Source: DATAGF01 sp963834875 (GTDB taxonomy: Bacteria > Actinomycetota > Thermoleophilia > Miltoncostaeales > Miltoncostaeaceae). From it: 64,000 nt of DNA. Location of the stretch: positions 1-64,000 of the forward strand of contig CAWIDG010000025.1 of the NCBI GenBank assembly GCA_963834875.1, read 5' to 3'. How positions within the stretch are numbered: position 1 is the stretch's first letter; each line of letters begins with the position of its first letter. The position numbers and the translations under genes are program-made. The notes below the pieces were generated by a model that was not told where the DNA came from, ran no database searches, and saw only the letters and a list, made by a program, of their open reading frames with translations. Of the stretch, positions 29,345 through 38,276 are shown in pieces.

Positions 29345-30434
29345 CGCCGCTGCCGCTCCTCAACGCCGACGGCGTGACGGTCGGGCGCGCCGCGCTCCCA
29401 GACGCACTCGCGGGCCAGCCCATCAAGCAGCACCTCATCCACGAGACCGTCGTGGCCGAGCTGGCGGCCCGCCGCGCGGGCTCCGCCTCGACGCTCACGC
29501 GCGGGAAGGTGCGCGGAGGCGGCGCCAAGCCGTGGCGCCAGAAGGGCACCGGTCGCGCCCGCCAGGGCTCCATCCGCGCGCCCCAGTGGACCGGCGGCGG
29601 CGTGGCTTTCGGCCCGGCGCCGCGCACCTACGGCGGCAAGGTCAACCGCAAGGTGCGCCAGCAGGCGTTCCGCGCGGCCCTGCGGGCCCACGCCGAGCTG
29701 GGCACCGTCGCGCTCATGGATCCGACCGGCTGGGAGGCCCCGTTCGACGAAGCGCGCGGCCGAGTACCTGCGCCAGGCCTCCGACGCCCTGGGGCAGCGC
29801 CCGCTGTTGCTCGTCGTCGAGGACCTCGACGGGATCGAGGCGCGCTCCTTCCGCAACCTCGCCGGCGTCCTCGTGCTGGCCGCCGCCGAGCTCGAGACGG
29901 TGGACCTCGTCGGAGCGCGGTCGATCCTGGTCGAGCGCTCCGTGTGGGAGCGGCTGGCCGGCGGCCCCACGGACGTCGAGGCGGTCGAGCCGAAGCCCAA
30001 GCCGAAGCCGAAGGCCAAGCCGAAGCCGAAGCCGAAGCCCGCCCCGGAGCCCGTCGCCGAGGAGGAGCCGGAGGCCGGGGCCGCGGTCGTCGAGGAGCCC
30101 GAGGCCGCTGAGCCCGAGGCCGCCGTGGTGGAGGAGCAGCCCGAGGCCGCCGTGGTGAAGGAGCCCGAGGCCGCCGAGGACGAGGCCCCCGCGCAGGAGA
30201 CGGCGCCCAAGCCCAAGCCGGCCGCCAAGAAGACCGCCGCCAAGAAGCCGGCCGCCAAGAAGCCGGCCGCCAGAGAAGCCGGCCGCCAAGAAGCCGGCGC
30301 CGGAGAAGCCCGCCGCCAAGAAGCCGGCCGCCAAGAAGCCGGCGGCCAAGAAGCCGGCGGCCAAGAAGCCGGCCGCGAAGAAGGCCGAGCCCGCGGACGA
30401 GACGCCGCAGGCCGAGGGGGAGGAGACCTCGTGA
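29341..30434 (+). CDS. rplD: 50S ribosomal protein uL4 with long Lys/Ala/Pro-rich C-terminal tail, two frameshifts
   Basis: uL4 lines the peptide exit tunnel. GTG 29341 overlaps the rplC stop. The core (about residues 1-215) has the tunnel-loop KVRGGGAKPWRQKGTGRARQ and ends near SVWERLAGG. Extra bases near 29750 (PFD to KRAAEYLRQ) and 30272 need removal, giving about 363 residues against a usual 200-220. The extra 150 residues are a run of KPKP units, an acidic Glu/Ala/Pro stretch, then about ten KKPAA repeats, like a histone-H1-type tail. It ends EGEETS, with TGA overlapping the rplW GTG, so the tail is part of the operon layout. Confidence 0.9.
30227..30390 (+). repeat. Tandem 15-bp repeat in rplD coding the KKPAA tail
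   Basis: Roughly ten degenerate copies of GCCGCCAAGAAGCCG run head to tail, encoding Ala-Ala-Lys-Lys-Pro. Units with GAG replace some AAG codons (EKPAA). Such a repeat could expand or contract. It is also a likely place for assembly error, and one of the two rplD indels lies within it. Confidence 0.8.
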
Positions 30435-30733
30435 GCTCGCTCCGCGACGACATCCGGCGCGTGATCGTGCGACCGGTCATCTCAGAGAAGAGCTTCCAGC
30501 TCGTGCAGGCGCACAACCAGTACACGTTCCGCGTGCTCGACTCTGCCCACAAGACCGAGATCCGCCAGGCGATCGAGGACCTCTTCGACGTGACGGTCAC
30601 CGATGTGCGCACCGTCACCGTGCGGAGCAAGCCCAAGCGGCGCGGCTTCACGAGGGGCCGGCGGCCGGGCTGGAAGAAGGCCATCGTCGAGCTGCGGCCC
30701 GGCGACACCATCGAGCTGTTCGAAGGAGCCTGA
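30431..30733 (+). CDS. rplW: 50S ribosomal protein uL23
   Basis: uL23 sits at the tunnel exit and docks trigger factor and SRP. GTG 30431 overlaps the rplD TGA. The 100-residue protein has VIVRPVISEKSFQLVQAHNQ and KPKRRGFTRGRRPGWKKAIV. It is complete. The much longer open frame upstream is only the rplD tail read in the same frame after an indel. Confidence 0.96.
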   Translation: MSSLRDDIRRVIVRPVISEKSFQLVQAHNQYTFRVLDSAHKTEIRQAIEDLFDVTVTDVRTVTVRSKPKRRGFTRGRRPGWKKAIVELRPGDTIELFEGA

Positions 30734-30740
30734 GCCGCGC

Positions 30741-31589
30741 ATGGGGATCAAGAAGTACAAGCCCACCTCGCCCGGGCGGCGCTTCGTCACGGGGTCGGAC
30801 TTCGAGGAGATCACGAGGACCGCCCCCGAGAAGTCGTTGCTCGGCAAGATCCACAAGACCGGCGGGCGCAACAACAACGGCCGCATCACCAGCCGCCACA
30901 TCGGGGGCGGGCACAAGCGGCGCTACCGCATCATCGACTTCAAGCGGCGCAAGGACGGCGTCCCGGCGAAGGTCGCCGCGATCGAGTACGACCCCAACCG
31001 CTCGGCCCGCATCGCCCTGCTGCACTACGCCGACGGCGAGAAGCGCTACATCCTGGCGCCGCAGCGGGTTCGCGTGGGGGACACGATCATGAGCGGCCCG
31101 ACGGCCGACATCCGGCCCGGCAACGCCCTGGCGCTGCGCGACATCCCGACCGGCACCATCGTCCACAACATCGAGCTCCAGATCGGCCGTGGCGGTCAGC
31201 TCTGCCGCTCGGCGGGGACCGGCGCCCAGCTCATGGCCAAGGAAGGCGACTACGCCACGCTGCGGCTGCCCTCGACCGAGATGCGCATGGTGCACCTCGA
31301 CTGCCGCGCCACGGTCGGCCAGATCGGCAACGTGACGCACGAGAACATCACCATCGGCAAGGCCGGCCGCAAGCGCTGGAAGGGCCGGCGCCCCAAGGTG
31401 CGGGGCTCGGCGATGAACCCGGTCGACCACCCGCACGGCGGGGGGGAGGGCAAGAGCAACTCCGGCCGCCACCCGGTCACGCCGTGGGGGGTGCCGACGC
31501 ACGGGTACCGCACCCGGGCGAAGGGCAAGAGGAGCTCCAAGCACATCGTCCGCGGCCGCAAGCGCGGCAAGCACACCGAGGGCAAATAG
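30741..31589 (+). CDS. rplB: 50S ribosomal protein uL2
   Basis: uL2 is needed for subunit association and peptidyl transfer. ATG 30741 starts MGIKKYKPTSPGRRFVTGSD; 282 residues. RSAGTGAQLMAKEGDYA and the C-terminal AMNPVDHPHGGGEGKSN, including the conserved His, are intact. It lies seven bases after rplW. Confidence 0.98.
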   Translation: MGIKKYKPTSPGRRFVTGSDFEEITRTAPEKSLLGKIHKTGGRNNNGRITSRHIGGGHKRRYRIIDFKRRKDGVPAKVAAIEYDPNRSARIALLHYADGEKRYILAPQRVRVGDTIMSGPTADIRPGNALALRDIPTGTIVHNIELQIGRGGQLCRSAGTGAQLMAKEGDYATLRLPSTEMRMVHLDCRATVGQIGNVTHENITIGKAGRKRWKGRRPKVRGSAMNPVDHPHGGGEGKSNSGRHPVTPWGVPTHGYRTRAKGKRSSKHIVRGRKRGKHTEGK

Positions 31590-31591
31590 GC

Positions 31592-31876
31592 ATGGGCCGC
31601 TCGCTCAAGAAGGGGCCGTTCGTCGACCCCAAGCTCCTCAAGCAGATCGAGGAGATGAACGCCGCCAACGAGAAGCGGATCGTCCGCACCTGGTCGCGCT
31701 CCTCCACGGTCTTCCCCGAGATGGTCGGCCACACGATCGCGATCCACGACGGCCGCAGGCACGTGCCCGTGTTCATCAGCGAGAGCATGGTGGGCCACAA
31801 GCTGGGCGAGTTCGCGCCCACGCGCACCTACCGCGGCCACGCCGGCTCCGACCGCACCGCCACCATCCGCCGATGA
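31592..31876 (+). CDS. rpsS: 30S ribosomal protein uS19
   Basis: uS19 is a 30S head protein contacting uS13. ATG 31592, two bases after the rplB stop; 94 residues beginning MGRSLKKGPFVDPKLLKQIE and containing GHTIAIHDGRRHVPVFI and KLGEFAPTRTYRGH. The stop overlaps the rplV ATG. Confidence 0.98.
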   Translation: MGRSLKKGPFVDPKLLKQIEEMNAANEKRIVRTWSRSSTVFPEMVGHTIAIHDGRRHVPVFISESMVGHKLGEFAPTRTYRGHAGSDRTATIRR

Positions 31877-32238
31877 GCACCGACGCCCCCCAGACGCCGC
31901 GGACCGTCCAGGCGACGGCGCGCTACGTCCGCACCTCCGCGCGCAAGGCGCGGCTGGTGGCCGACCTGGTGCGCGGCAAGCCGGTCGCCGACGCGCAGGC
32001 GATCCTGGCCTACAGCACCCGCGCGGCCGCCGTCCCGGTGCGCAAGGTGCTCCAGTCGGCCATCGCCAACGCCGACCACAACCACGGCCTCGACCCGCGC
32101 GACCTCGTGCTCGCTCGAGTGACGGTGGACGTGGGGCCGACGATCAAGCGCTACCGTCCGCGGGCCATGGGCCGCGCGACGAGCATCCACAAGCGCACCT
32201 GCCACATCACGATCGGCCTCGCCGAGACGGAGAGCTGA
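31873..32238 (+). CDS. rplV: 50S ribosomal protein uL22
   Basis: uL22 lines the exit tunnel and its beta-hairpin is a macrolide-resistance site. ATG 31873 overlaps the rpsS stop; 121 residues. RYVRTSARKARLVADLVRGK and the hairpin region RYRPRAMGRATSIHKRTCHI are intact. It has a short N-terminal extension (STDAPQTPRT). Confidence 0.97.
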   Translation: MSTDAPQTPRTVQATARYVRTSARKARLVADLVRGKPVADAQAILAYSTRAAAVPVRKVLQSAIANADHNHGLDPRDLVLARVTVDVGPTIKRYRPRAMGRATSIHKRTCHITIGLAETES

Positions 32239-32244
32239 GAGCAC

Positions 32245-33032
<788 letters not shown>

Positions 33033-33033
<1 letters not shown>

Positions 33034-33443
33034 TGCTGATGCCCAAGCGCACCAAGTACCGCAAGAGCCACCGCGGCCGCCGCCGGGGCCTCGCCAAGGG
33101 GCACCACGAGGTCCACTTCGGCGAGTACGGGCTCAAGGCCCTCGAGCCGGCCTGGATCACGAACCGGCAGATCGAGGCCGCCCGGATCGCGATGACCCGG
33201 CACATCAAGCGCGGCGGCAAGGTGTGGATCAACCTCTTCCCGCAGCTTCCCGTGACGAAGAAGCCGGCCGAGACCCGCATGGGCTCCGGCAAGGGCTCGC
33301 CCGAGACCTGGGTGGCGGTCGTGAAGCCGGGGAAGGTGATGTTCGAGCTGTCGGGGGTGCCCGAGCCGCTGGCGCGCGACGCCATGCGCCTCGCGGCCAA
33401 CAAGCTCCCGATCCGCTGCAAGTTCGTGACCCGCGACGGCTGA
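33033..33443 (+). CDS. rplP: 50S ribosomal protein uL16
   Basis: uL16 helps position A-site tRNA. ATG 33033 overlaps the rpsC stop (TGATG). It encodes 136 residues: MLMPKRTKYRKSHRGRRRG, FGEYGLKALEPAWITNRQIE, and the RMGSGKGSPETWVAVVKPGK segment. Complete, in phase with its neighbours. Confidence 0.97.
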
Positions 33444-33447
33444 CGAC

Positions 33448-33642
33448 GTGAACGCCAAGGAGATCAGGGACCTGTCCGACGACGAGCTCGAGCGCGCGCT
33501 GGCCGAGGCCCGCGAGGCGTACTTCAACCTGCGCTTCCAGCACGCCTCGGGCGCGCTGGAGCGCGTCTCGGAGCTGTCGGCGCGCCGGCGCGAGATCGCG
33601 CGGCTGCTCACCGTCGCCCGCGAGCGGGAGCGGGCGGCATGA
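33448..33642 (+). CDS. rpmC: 50S ribosomal protein uL29
   Basis: This small two-helix protein lies at the tunnel exit. GTG 33448; 64 residues (NAKEIRDLSDDELERALAEA...), with the conserved YFNLRFQHASGALE. Its stop overlaps the rpsQ ATG. Confidence 0.95.
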   Translation: MNAKEIRDLSDDELERALAEAREAYFNLRFQHASGALERVSELSARRREIARLLTVARERERAA

Positions 33643-33920
33643 CGGCGGCCCCGAGGACGCCCCAGGAGTCGGTCGCCGGCCGCAAGTCCCGCCAGGGGAT
33701 CGTGGTGTCGGCCGCCCGCGACAAGACCATCACCGTGCTGCTCGAGACGGCTCGGCCGCACCCGGTCTACGGGAAGACCGTGCGCCGCTCGTCCAAGCTG
33801 CACGCCCACGACGAGCGCAACGAGGCCTCCGAGGGGGACGTGGTGCGCATCGTGGAGTCCCGGCCGCTGTCGCGCCAGAAGCGCTGGCGCCTCGTCGAGA
33901 TCCTCGAGAAGGCGCGGTAG
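33639..33920 (+). CDS. rpsQ: 30S ribosomal protein uS17
   Basis: uS17 is a primary 16S rRNA-binding protein. ATG 33639 overlaps the rpmC stop; 93 residues including GRKSRQGIVVSAARDKTITV and HPVYGKTVRRSSKLHAHDE. The TAG shares a base with the rplN GTG. Confidence 0.96.
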   Translation: MTAAPRTPQESVAGRKSRQGIVVSAARDKTITVLLETARPHPVYGKTVRRSSKLHAHDERNEASEGDVVRIVESRPLSRQKRWRLVEILEKAR

Positions 33921-34288
33921 TGGTCCAGGTCGAGTCACGCCTCCGGGTCGCGGACAACACCGGCGCCCGCGAGATCCTCTGCATCCGCATCGTGGGCGGG
34001 TCCCGGCGGCGCTACGCGTCCGTGGGCGACGTGATCGTGGGCACCGTCAAGCAGGCCGTGCCGAACGGCGCCATCAAGAAGGGCGACGTGGTCCGCGCCG
34101 TGGTCGTGCGCACCCGCAAGGAGCACGGCCGCGACGACGGCACCTTGATCGCCTTCGACGAGAACGCGGCCGTGATCATCGACAACGCCCAGAACCCGCG
34201 CGGCACGCGCATCTTCGGCCCCGTGGCCCGGGAGCTGCGCGAGAAGAACTTCATGAAGATCATCAGCCTCGCGCCCGAGGTGCTGTGA
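33920..34288 (+). CDS. rplN: 50S ribosomal protein uL14
   Basis: uL14 bridges the subunits. GTG 33920; 122 residues beginning VQVESRLRVADNTGAREILC, with GGSRRRYASVGDVIVGTVK and NPRGTRIFGPVARELREKNF. Highly conserved and complete. The TGA overlaps the rplX ATG. Confidence 0.98.
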   Translation: MVQVESRLRVADNTGAREILCIRIVGGSRRRYASVGDVIVGTVKQAVPNGAIKKGDVVRAVVVRTRKEHGRDDGTLIAFDENAAVIIDNAQNPRGTRIFGPVARELREKNFMKIISLAPEVL

Positions 34289-34602
34289 TGCCCGCCCGCA
34301 TCCGCAAGGGCGACCGGGTCGTGTGCATCTCCGGGAAGGACAAGGGCAAGCGCGGCCAGGTCATGGAGGTCCACCCGCGCGAGCAGCGCGTCCTGGTGGA
34401 CGGGCTCAACATCGTCAAGCGGCACACGAAGCCGCGCCCGCCGAACGAGCCGGGCGGGGTCATCGAGAAGCCCGCGCCGATCCACCTGTCGAACGTGGCG
34501 CTGATCGATCCCAAGGACGACCTGCCCACCCGGGTGAGGATCGAGGTCCACGACGGGGAGCGCGTGCGCGTGGCCGTCCGCTCCGGCGAGAGGCTCGACT
34601 GA
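34288..34602 (+). CDS. rplX: 50S ribosomal protein uL24
   Basis: uL24 initiates 50S assembly. I use ATG 34288, which overlaps the rplN stop, rather than GTG 34285. The 104 residues include the KOW motif (RKGDRVVCISGKDKGKRGQV) and VDGLNIVKRHTKPRPPNEPG. The TGA overlaps the rplE ATG. Confidence 0.96.
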   Translation: MPARIRKGDRVVCISGKDKGKRGQVMEVHPREQRVLVDGLNIVKRHTKPRPPNEPGGVIEKPAPIHLSNVALIDPKDDLPTRVRIEVHDGERVRVAVRSGERLD

Positions 34603-35276
34603 TGGCCGACGAGACGACCCAGGTCGCCGAGCCCGAGGCGCCGGCGCCGCCGGCTCCGCCCGCCCGCCTGCGGCTCCTGTACGAGCAGGAGATCCGCCCG
34701 CGGCTGCAGGAGGAGTTCGGCTACCGCTCGCCGATGGAGCACCCGGGGCTGGAGAAGATCACCCTGTCGATGGGCGTCGGCGACGCCAAGACCAACAGCA
34801 AGGCGCTCGACGACGCCATGGATCAGCTCGGCGTCATCGCCGGGCAGCGGCCGCACATCACGCGGGCCCGCAAGTCGATCGCCCAGTTCAAGCTGCGCGA
34901 GGGCATGGCCATCGGCTGCAAGGTGACCCTCCGCGGCAACCGCATGTGGGAGTTCCTCGACCGCCTCACGTCGGTCGCGCTCCCCCGGATCCGCGACTTC
35001 CGCGGCATCAACCCCGACGGGTTCGACGGCCGCGGCAACTACAACCTCGGCCTTCGCGAGCAGACGATCTTCCCCGAGATCGACTACGACCGCATCGACC
35101 AGTCGCGCGGGCTCAACGTGACCATCACGACCACGGCGCGCACCGACCAGGAGGGCCGGGCGCTCCTCGGGCACCTCGGCCTGCCGTTCCGCGCCGAGGG
35201 CTACACGGCCGAGGAGCGGGCCGCCCGGCACCGCCGCAAGCAGCGCAAGTACGGCCGCGCGCGCGGCCGCAGATAA
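34602..35276 (+). CDS. rplE: 50S ribosomal protein uL5
   Basis: uL5 binds 5S rRNA. ATG 34602; 224 residues, somewhat longer than usual because of an Ala/Pro-rich N-terminal extension (about 20 residues) and a basic C-terminal tail RKQRKYGRARGRR. Core motifs ARKSIAQFKLREGMAIGCKV and FPEIDYDRIDQSRGLNVTI are intact. Its TAA (35274-35276) abuts structured element A directly. Confidence 0.96.
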   Translation: MADETTQVAEPEAPAPPAPPARLRLLYEQEIRPRLQEEFGYRSPMEHPGLEKITLSMGVGDAKTNSKALDDAMDQLGVIAGQRPHITRARKSIAQFKLREGMAIGCKVTLRGNRMWEFLDRLTSVALPRIRDFRGINPDGFDGRGNYNLGLREQTIFPEIDYDRIDQSRGLNVTITTTARTDQEGRALLGHLGLPFRAEGYTAEERAARHRRKQRKYGRARGRR

Positions 35277-35435
35277 GTGCCCCACGACGCGGACACGCAG
35301 GCATTTCCCGGCTGCATCGCATCGCGATGCTGCGTCCTCGGGTCGGCCAATGGTCCTACCATTGACCTCCCCTGCGTCCTTGCCTCGCGGGCGATTCGCT
35401 CGGGAAATGCAAAGCGAGCCCGCGCCGCGGGACAC
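35277..35435 (+). ncRNA. Structured element, copy A, filling the rplE-rpsN gap
   Basis: The 159-bp gap is one long imperfect hairpin. Bases 35277-35310 pair with 35401-35435 (27 of 34 positions, one bulged A at 35411), including perfect GCATTTCCCG/CGGGAAATGC. Inside, ATCGC-AT-CGCG (35316-35326) pairs with CGCG-G-GCGAT (35386-35395). A hairpin GGCCAATGGT/ACCATTGACC (35345-35367, loop CCT, one mismatch) is flanked by GCGTCCTCGG and TCCCCTGCGTCCTTG. The element starts at the base after the rplE stop and ends just before the rpsN Shine-Dalgarno sequence. Copy B (50422-50590) has the same core with different but still paired stems. Whether it acts as RNA or as mobile DNA is not decided by the sequence. 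Confidence 0.8.
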
Positions 35436-35446
35436 TAAGGAGGAGC

Positions 35447-35632
35447 GTGGCCAAGACCAGCCTTCGGGTGAAGGCGTCACGGACGCCGAAGTACAAGACG
35501 CAGCAGTACAGCCGCTGTCACAGCTGCGGCCGCCCCCGGGCGGTCTTCCGCAAGTTCGGGCTGTGCCGGATCTGCCTGCGCGAGTCGGCCCACGCCGGCG
35601 TCATCCCCGGCATGACCAAGAGCAGCTGGTAG
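35447..35632 (+). CDS. rpsZ: 30S ribosomal protein uS14, zinc-binding (type Z)
   Basis: GTG 35447 with AAGGAGGAG directly upstream; 61 residues. CHSCGRPRAVFRKFGLCRIC carries the four-Cys zinc site of the C+ paralogue. It is separated from rplE by structured element A. In zinc-regulated genomes a Cys-less paralogue may exist elsewhere; none is seen here. Confidence 0.97.
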   Translation: MAKTSLRVKASRTPKYKTQQYSRCHSCGRPRAVFRKFGLCRICLRESAHAGVIPGMTKSSW

Positions 35633-35645
35633 GGGAGTCGAGGGG

Positions 35646-36041
35646 ATGCTGACCGACCCGATCGCCGACATGCTCACGCGGATCCGCAACGCCAACATGG
35701 CCCTCCACGACACCGTCGAGATGCCCGGCAGCAGGATGAAGGCCGAGGTCGCCCGCGTGCTCAAGGACGAGGGCTACATCGTCGACTACGAGCTGCGGCA
35801 GGCCGAGGTGGGGACGGAGCTGGTGGTGCGGCTGAAGTACGACCGCGACCGGCGCCGGGTCATCAGCGGCCTCCAGCGCGTCTCGAAGCCGGGGCGCCGC
35901 GTCTACGTCGACCGGACGTCGATCCCGCGCATCCTCGGCGGCATGGGCATCGCCGTCATCTCGACCTCCCAGGGCATCATCACGGGACACGAGGCACGCC
36001 GCCGCGGCATCGGCGGCGAGGTCCTCTGCTCGGTCTGGTGA
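35646..36041 (+). CDS. rpsH: 30S ribosomal protein uS8
   Basis: uS8 binds 16S rRNA and in E. coli represses the spc operon. ATG 35646; 131 residues starting MLTDPIADMLTRIRNANMA and ending GEVLCSVW, with SKPGRRVYVDRTSIPRILGG. Normal and complete. Confidence 0.97.
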   Translation: MLTDPIADMLTRIRNANMALHDTVEMPGSRMKAEVARVLKDEGYIVDYELRQAEVGTELVVRLKYDRDRRRVISGLQRVSKPGRRVYVDRTSIPRILGGMGIAVISTSQGIITGHEARRRGIGGEVLCSVW

Positions 36042-36057
36042 GGAGGGCCGGGACCGC

Positions 36058-36591
36058 ATGAGCCGCATCGGACGCGCGCCGATCCCGATCCCCGACGGGG
36101 TGACGGTGGACATCTCGGGCCAGAGGGTCGTCGTCACCGGGCCCAAGGGCGAGCTGCGCCACACCGTGGTCGAGCCGATCCGGATCGCGGAGCACGACGG
36201 AGCCCTGGTCGTGACGCGCCCGACCGACCGCGGGCCGCACCGCGCCCTGCACGGGCTCTCCCGATCCCTGGTCGCGAACATGGTCGAGGGGGTCACGGAC
36301 GGCTTCGAGCGCCAGCTCCAGATCGTCGGCGTCGGCTATCGCGCGCAGCTGCGGGGGCAGTCGCTCGAGCTCGCGGTCGGGTTCTCGCACACCGTGACCA
36401 TCGACCCGCCCGAGGGGATCAGCTTCGAGGTGCCGGCGCCGACCCAGGTGATCGTGCGGGGCATCGACAAGCAGGCCGTCGGCGAGATCGCCGCGCAGAT
36501 CCGCGCGGTGCGCCCGCCCGAGCCGTACAAGGGCAAGGGCATCCGGTACGCCGGCGAGGTCGTCCGGCGCAAGGTCGGGAAGCGGGCATGA
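36058..36591 (+). CDS. rplF: 50S ribosomal protein uL6
   Basis: uL6 lies near the GTPase centre. ATG 36058; 177 residues (MSRIGRAPIPIPDGVTVDI), with the C-terminal motif PEPYKGKGIRYAGEVVRRK. The stop overlaps the rplR ATG. Confidence 0.97.
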   Translation: MSRIGRAPIPIPDGVTVDISGQRVVVTGPKGELRHTVVEPIRIAEHDGALVVTRPTDRGPHRALHGLSRSLVANMVEGVTDGFERQLQIVGVGYRAQLRGQSLELAVGFSHTVTIDPPEGISFEVPAPTQVIVRGIDKQAVGEIAAQIRAVRPPEPYKGKGIRYAGEVVRRKVGKRA

Positions 36592-36938
36592 GCATCAGCA
36601 CGGTCCAGGCGCGCGAGCGCCGCCACCGCAGGGTCCGCGGCAAGATCTCCGGCACCGCCGAGCGGCCGCGCCTGTCCGTGGCCCGCTCCAACAAGCGCAT
36701 CTACGCCCAGCTCATCGACGACGAGCGGGGGCATACCATCGCGGCGGCCGGGTCGCACGAGGCGGCGCTGCGCGGGCTGTCCAAGGGCGCGGCGGCCGGT
36801 GAGGTCGGCAAGCTGCTCGCCGAGCGCGCGAAGGAGGCGGGGGTCGGCCGGGTCGTCTTCGACCGCGGCGGCTACAAGTACCACGGGCGCGTGAAGGCGC
36901 TCGCCGAAGGGGCCCGCGAGGGCGGGCTCGAGTTCTAG
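36588..36938 (+). CDS. rplR: 50S ribosomal protein uL18
   Basis: uL18 binds 5S rRNA with uL5. ATG 36588; 116 residues, with ERPRLSVARSNKRIYAQLID and VVFDRGGYKYHGRVKALAEG. Complete. Confidence 0.96.
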   Translation: MSISTVQARERRHRRVRGKISGTAERPRLSVARSNKRIYAQLIDDERGHTIAAAGSHEAALRGLSKGAAAGEVGKLLAERAKEAGVGRVVFDRGGYKYHGRVKALAEGAREGGLEF

Positions 36939-36961
36939 TTCGAGGGAAGGCGGGGGACCGC

Positions 36962-37543
36962 GTGGCCGACACACGCCATGGGAGCAAGATCAACCCGGAG
37001 GGGCTCGAGCTCAACGAGCGGGTCGTCCAGGTCAACCGCGTCGCGAAGGTCGTGAAGGGCGGCCGGCGCTTCTCGTTCTCGGCCCTCGTGGTCGTGGGCA
37101 ACGAGGTGGACACCGTCGGCGTCGGCCACGGGAAGGCCAAGGAGGTCCCCGTCGCCATCCAGAAGGCCGTCGAGGACGCCAAGAAGAACCTCTTCCGGGT
37201 GCCCAAGTACCGCACCACCATCACCCACCAGATCACCGGCCGCTCCGGCGCGGGCAAGGTCCTGCTGAAGCCGGCCTCGGAGGGCACCGGCGTCATCGCC
37301 GGCGGCGGGGTGCGCGCCGTGCTCGAGCTGGCGGGGATCCGCGACATCCTCAGCAAGTCGCTCGGCACCAGCAACCCGGTCAACCTGGTCGCGGCGACGG
37401 TCGCCGGGCTGAAGGCGCTGCGCCGCCCCGAGGAGGTCGCCGCGCTGCGCGGCAAGACCGTCGCCGAGGTGCTCGGCCTGCCCGCCGGCTCCGGCGCGCG
37501 GGCGACCGAGGCCGTCGGCGCGACCGGCGGGAACGGCGAGTGA
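36962..37543 (+). CDS. rpsE: 30S ribosomal protein uS5
   Basis: uS5 contributes to decoding fidelity and the mRNA entry site. GTG 36962; 193 residues. ELNERVVQVNRVAKVVKGGR opens the core, and VGHGKAKEVPVAIQKAVEDA is present. A C-terminal tail (PAGSGARATEAVGATGGNGE) extends it slightly. The TGA overlaps the rpmD start. Confidence 0.97.
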   Translation: MADTRHGSKINPEGLELNERVVQVNRVAKVVKGGRRFSFSALVVVGNEVDTVGVGHGKAKEVPVAIQKAVEDAKKNLFRVPKYRTTITHQITGRSGAGKVLLKPASEGTGVIAGGGVRAVLELAGIRDILSKSLGTSNPVNLVAATVAGLKALRRPEEVAALRGKTVAEVLGLPAGSGARATEAVGATGGNGE

Positions 37544-37722
37544 GGCTCCGCGTCACCCAGGTGCGGTCGCCGATCGGCACCCAGCCGCGCCACCGCGGAA
37601 CCCTCCGCGCGCTCGGCCTGCGCAAGATCGGTCAGACTGTGGAGCACGAGGACTCGCCGCAGCTCCAGGGGATGCTGCGACTGGTCGCCCGCCTCGTCAG
37701 AGTGGAGCCCGTGCCCGAATGA
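37540..37722 (+). CDS. rpmD: 50S ribosomal protein uL30
   Basis: Start at 37540 overlapping the rpsE stop; 60 residues: LRVTQVRSPIGTQPRHRGTL then RALGLRKIGQTVEHEDSPQL. Normal size and operon position; the stop overlaps the rplO ATG. Confidence 0.95.
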   Translation: MRLRVTQVRSPIGTQPRHRGTLRALGLRKIGQTVEHEDSPQLQGMLRLVARLVRVEPVPE

Positions 37723-38264
37723 CCGAGCCCCGCGACACCCCCGAGATCCCCGAGACGGCGCCCGAGGACGTCCGCCTCGACCGGCTGTCCCCGCGCCCGG
37801 GGGCCAAGCGCGCGCGCAAGCGCGTCGGCCGCGGGATCGGCTCGGGCCATGGCAAGACCGCCGGCCGCGGCCAGAAGGGCCTCGGCGCCCGCTCGGGCGG
37901 CGGCGTGCGCGTCGGCTACCAGGGCGGCCAGATGCCGATCTACATGCAGCAGGGCAAGCTGCGCGGCTCCAACCGCAAGATGTCGATGCCCATGGGGCCC
38001 TTCCGGACCCACGCGGTCCCGGTCAACGTCGGGCGGCTGGCGATCTTCGAGGCCGGGGCGACGGTCGACCCCGAGGCGCTGGCCGAGCGCGGCCTGGTGA
38101 AGAACAACGCCAACCGGGGCTGGCCGATCAAGCTGCTGGCCGGCGGCGACATCGACCGGGCGCTGACGGTCCGGGTGCACGCGGCGTCCGCGGCCGCCCG
38201 CGCGAAGATCGAGGCGGCGGGTGGCACCGTCGAGCTCATCGGGGCGAGCGACGGCGACGCGTAG
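37719..38264 (+). CDS. rplO: 50S ribosomal protein uL15
   Basis: ATG 37719; 181 residues. An acidic N-terminal extension of about 20 residues precedes LSPRPGAKRARKRVGRGIGS and GHGKTAGRGQKGLGARSGGG. After YQGGQMPIYM the sequence reads QQGKLRGSNRKMSMPMGPFR where many bacteria have a YRRLPKRGF-type segment; this looks lineage-specific. The C-terminus (IEAAGGTVELI) is normal. Confidence 0.95.
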   Translation: MTEPRDTPEIPETAPEDVRLDRLSPRPGAKRARKRVGRGIGSGHGKTAGRGQKGLGARSGGGVRVGYQGGQMPIYMQQGKLRGSNRKMSMPMGPFRTHAVPVNVGRLAIFEAGATVDPEALAERGLVKNNANRGWPIKLLAGGDIDRALTVRVHAASAAARAKIEAAGGTVELIGASDGDA

Positions 38265-38276
38265 CGGGGGCGGCTG

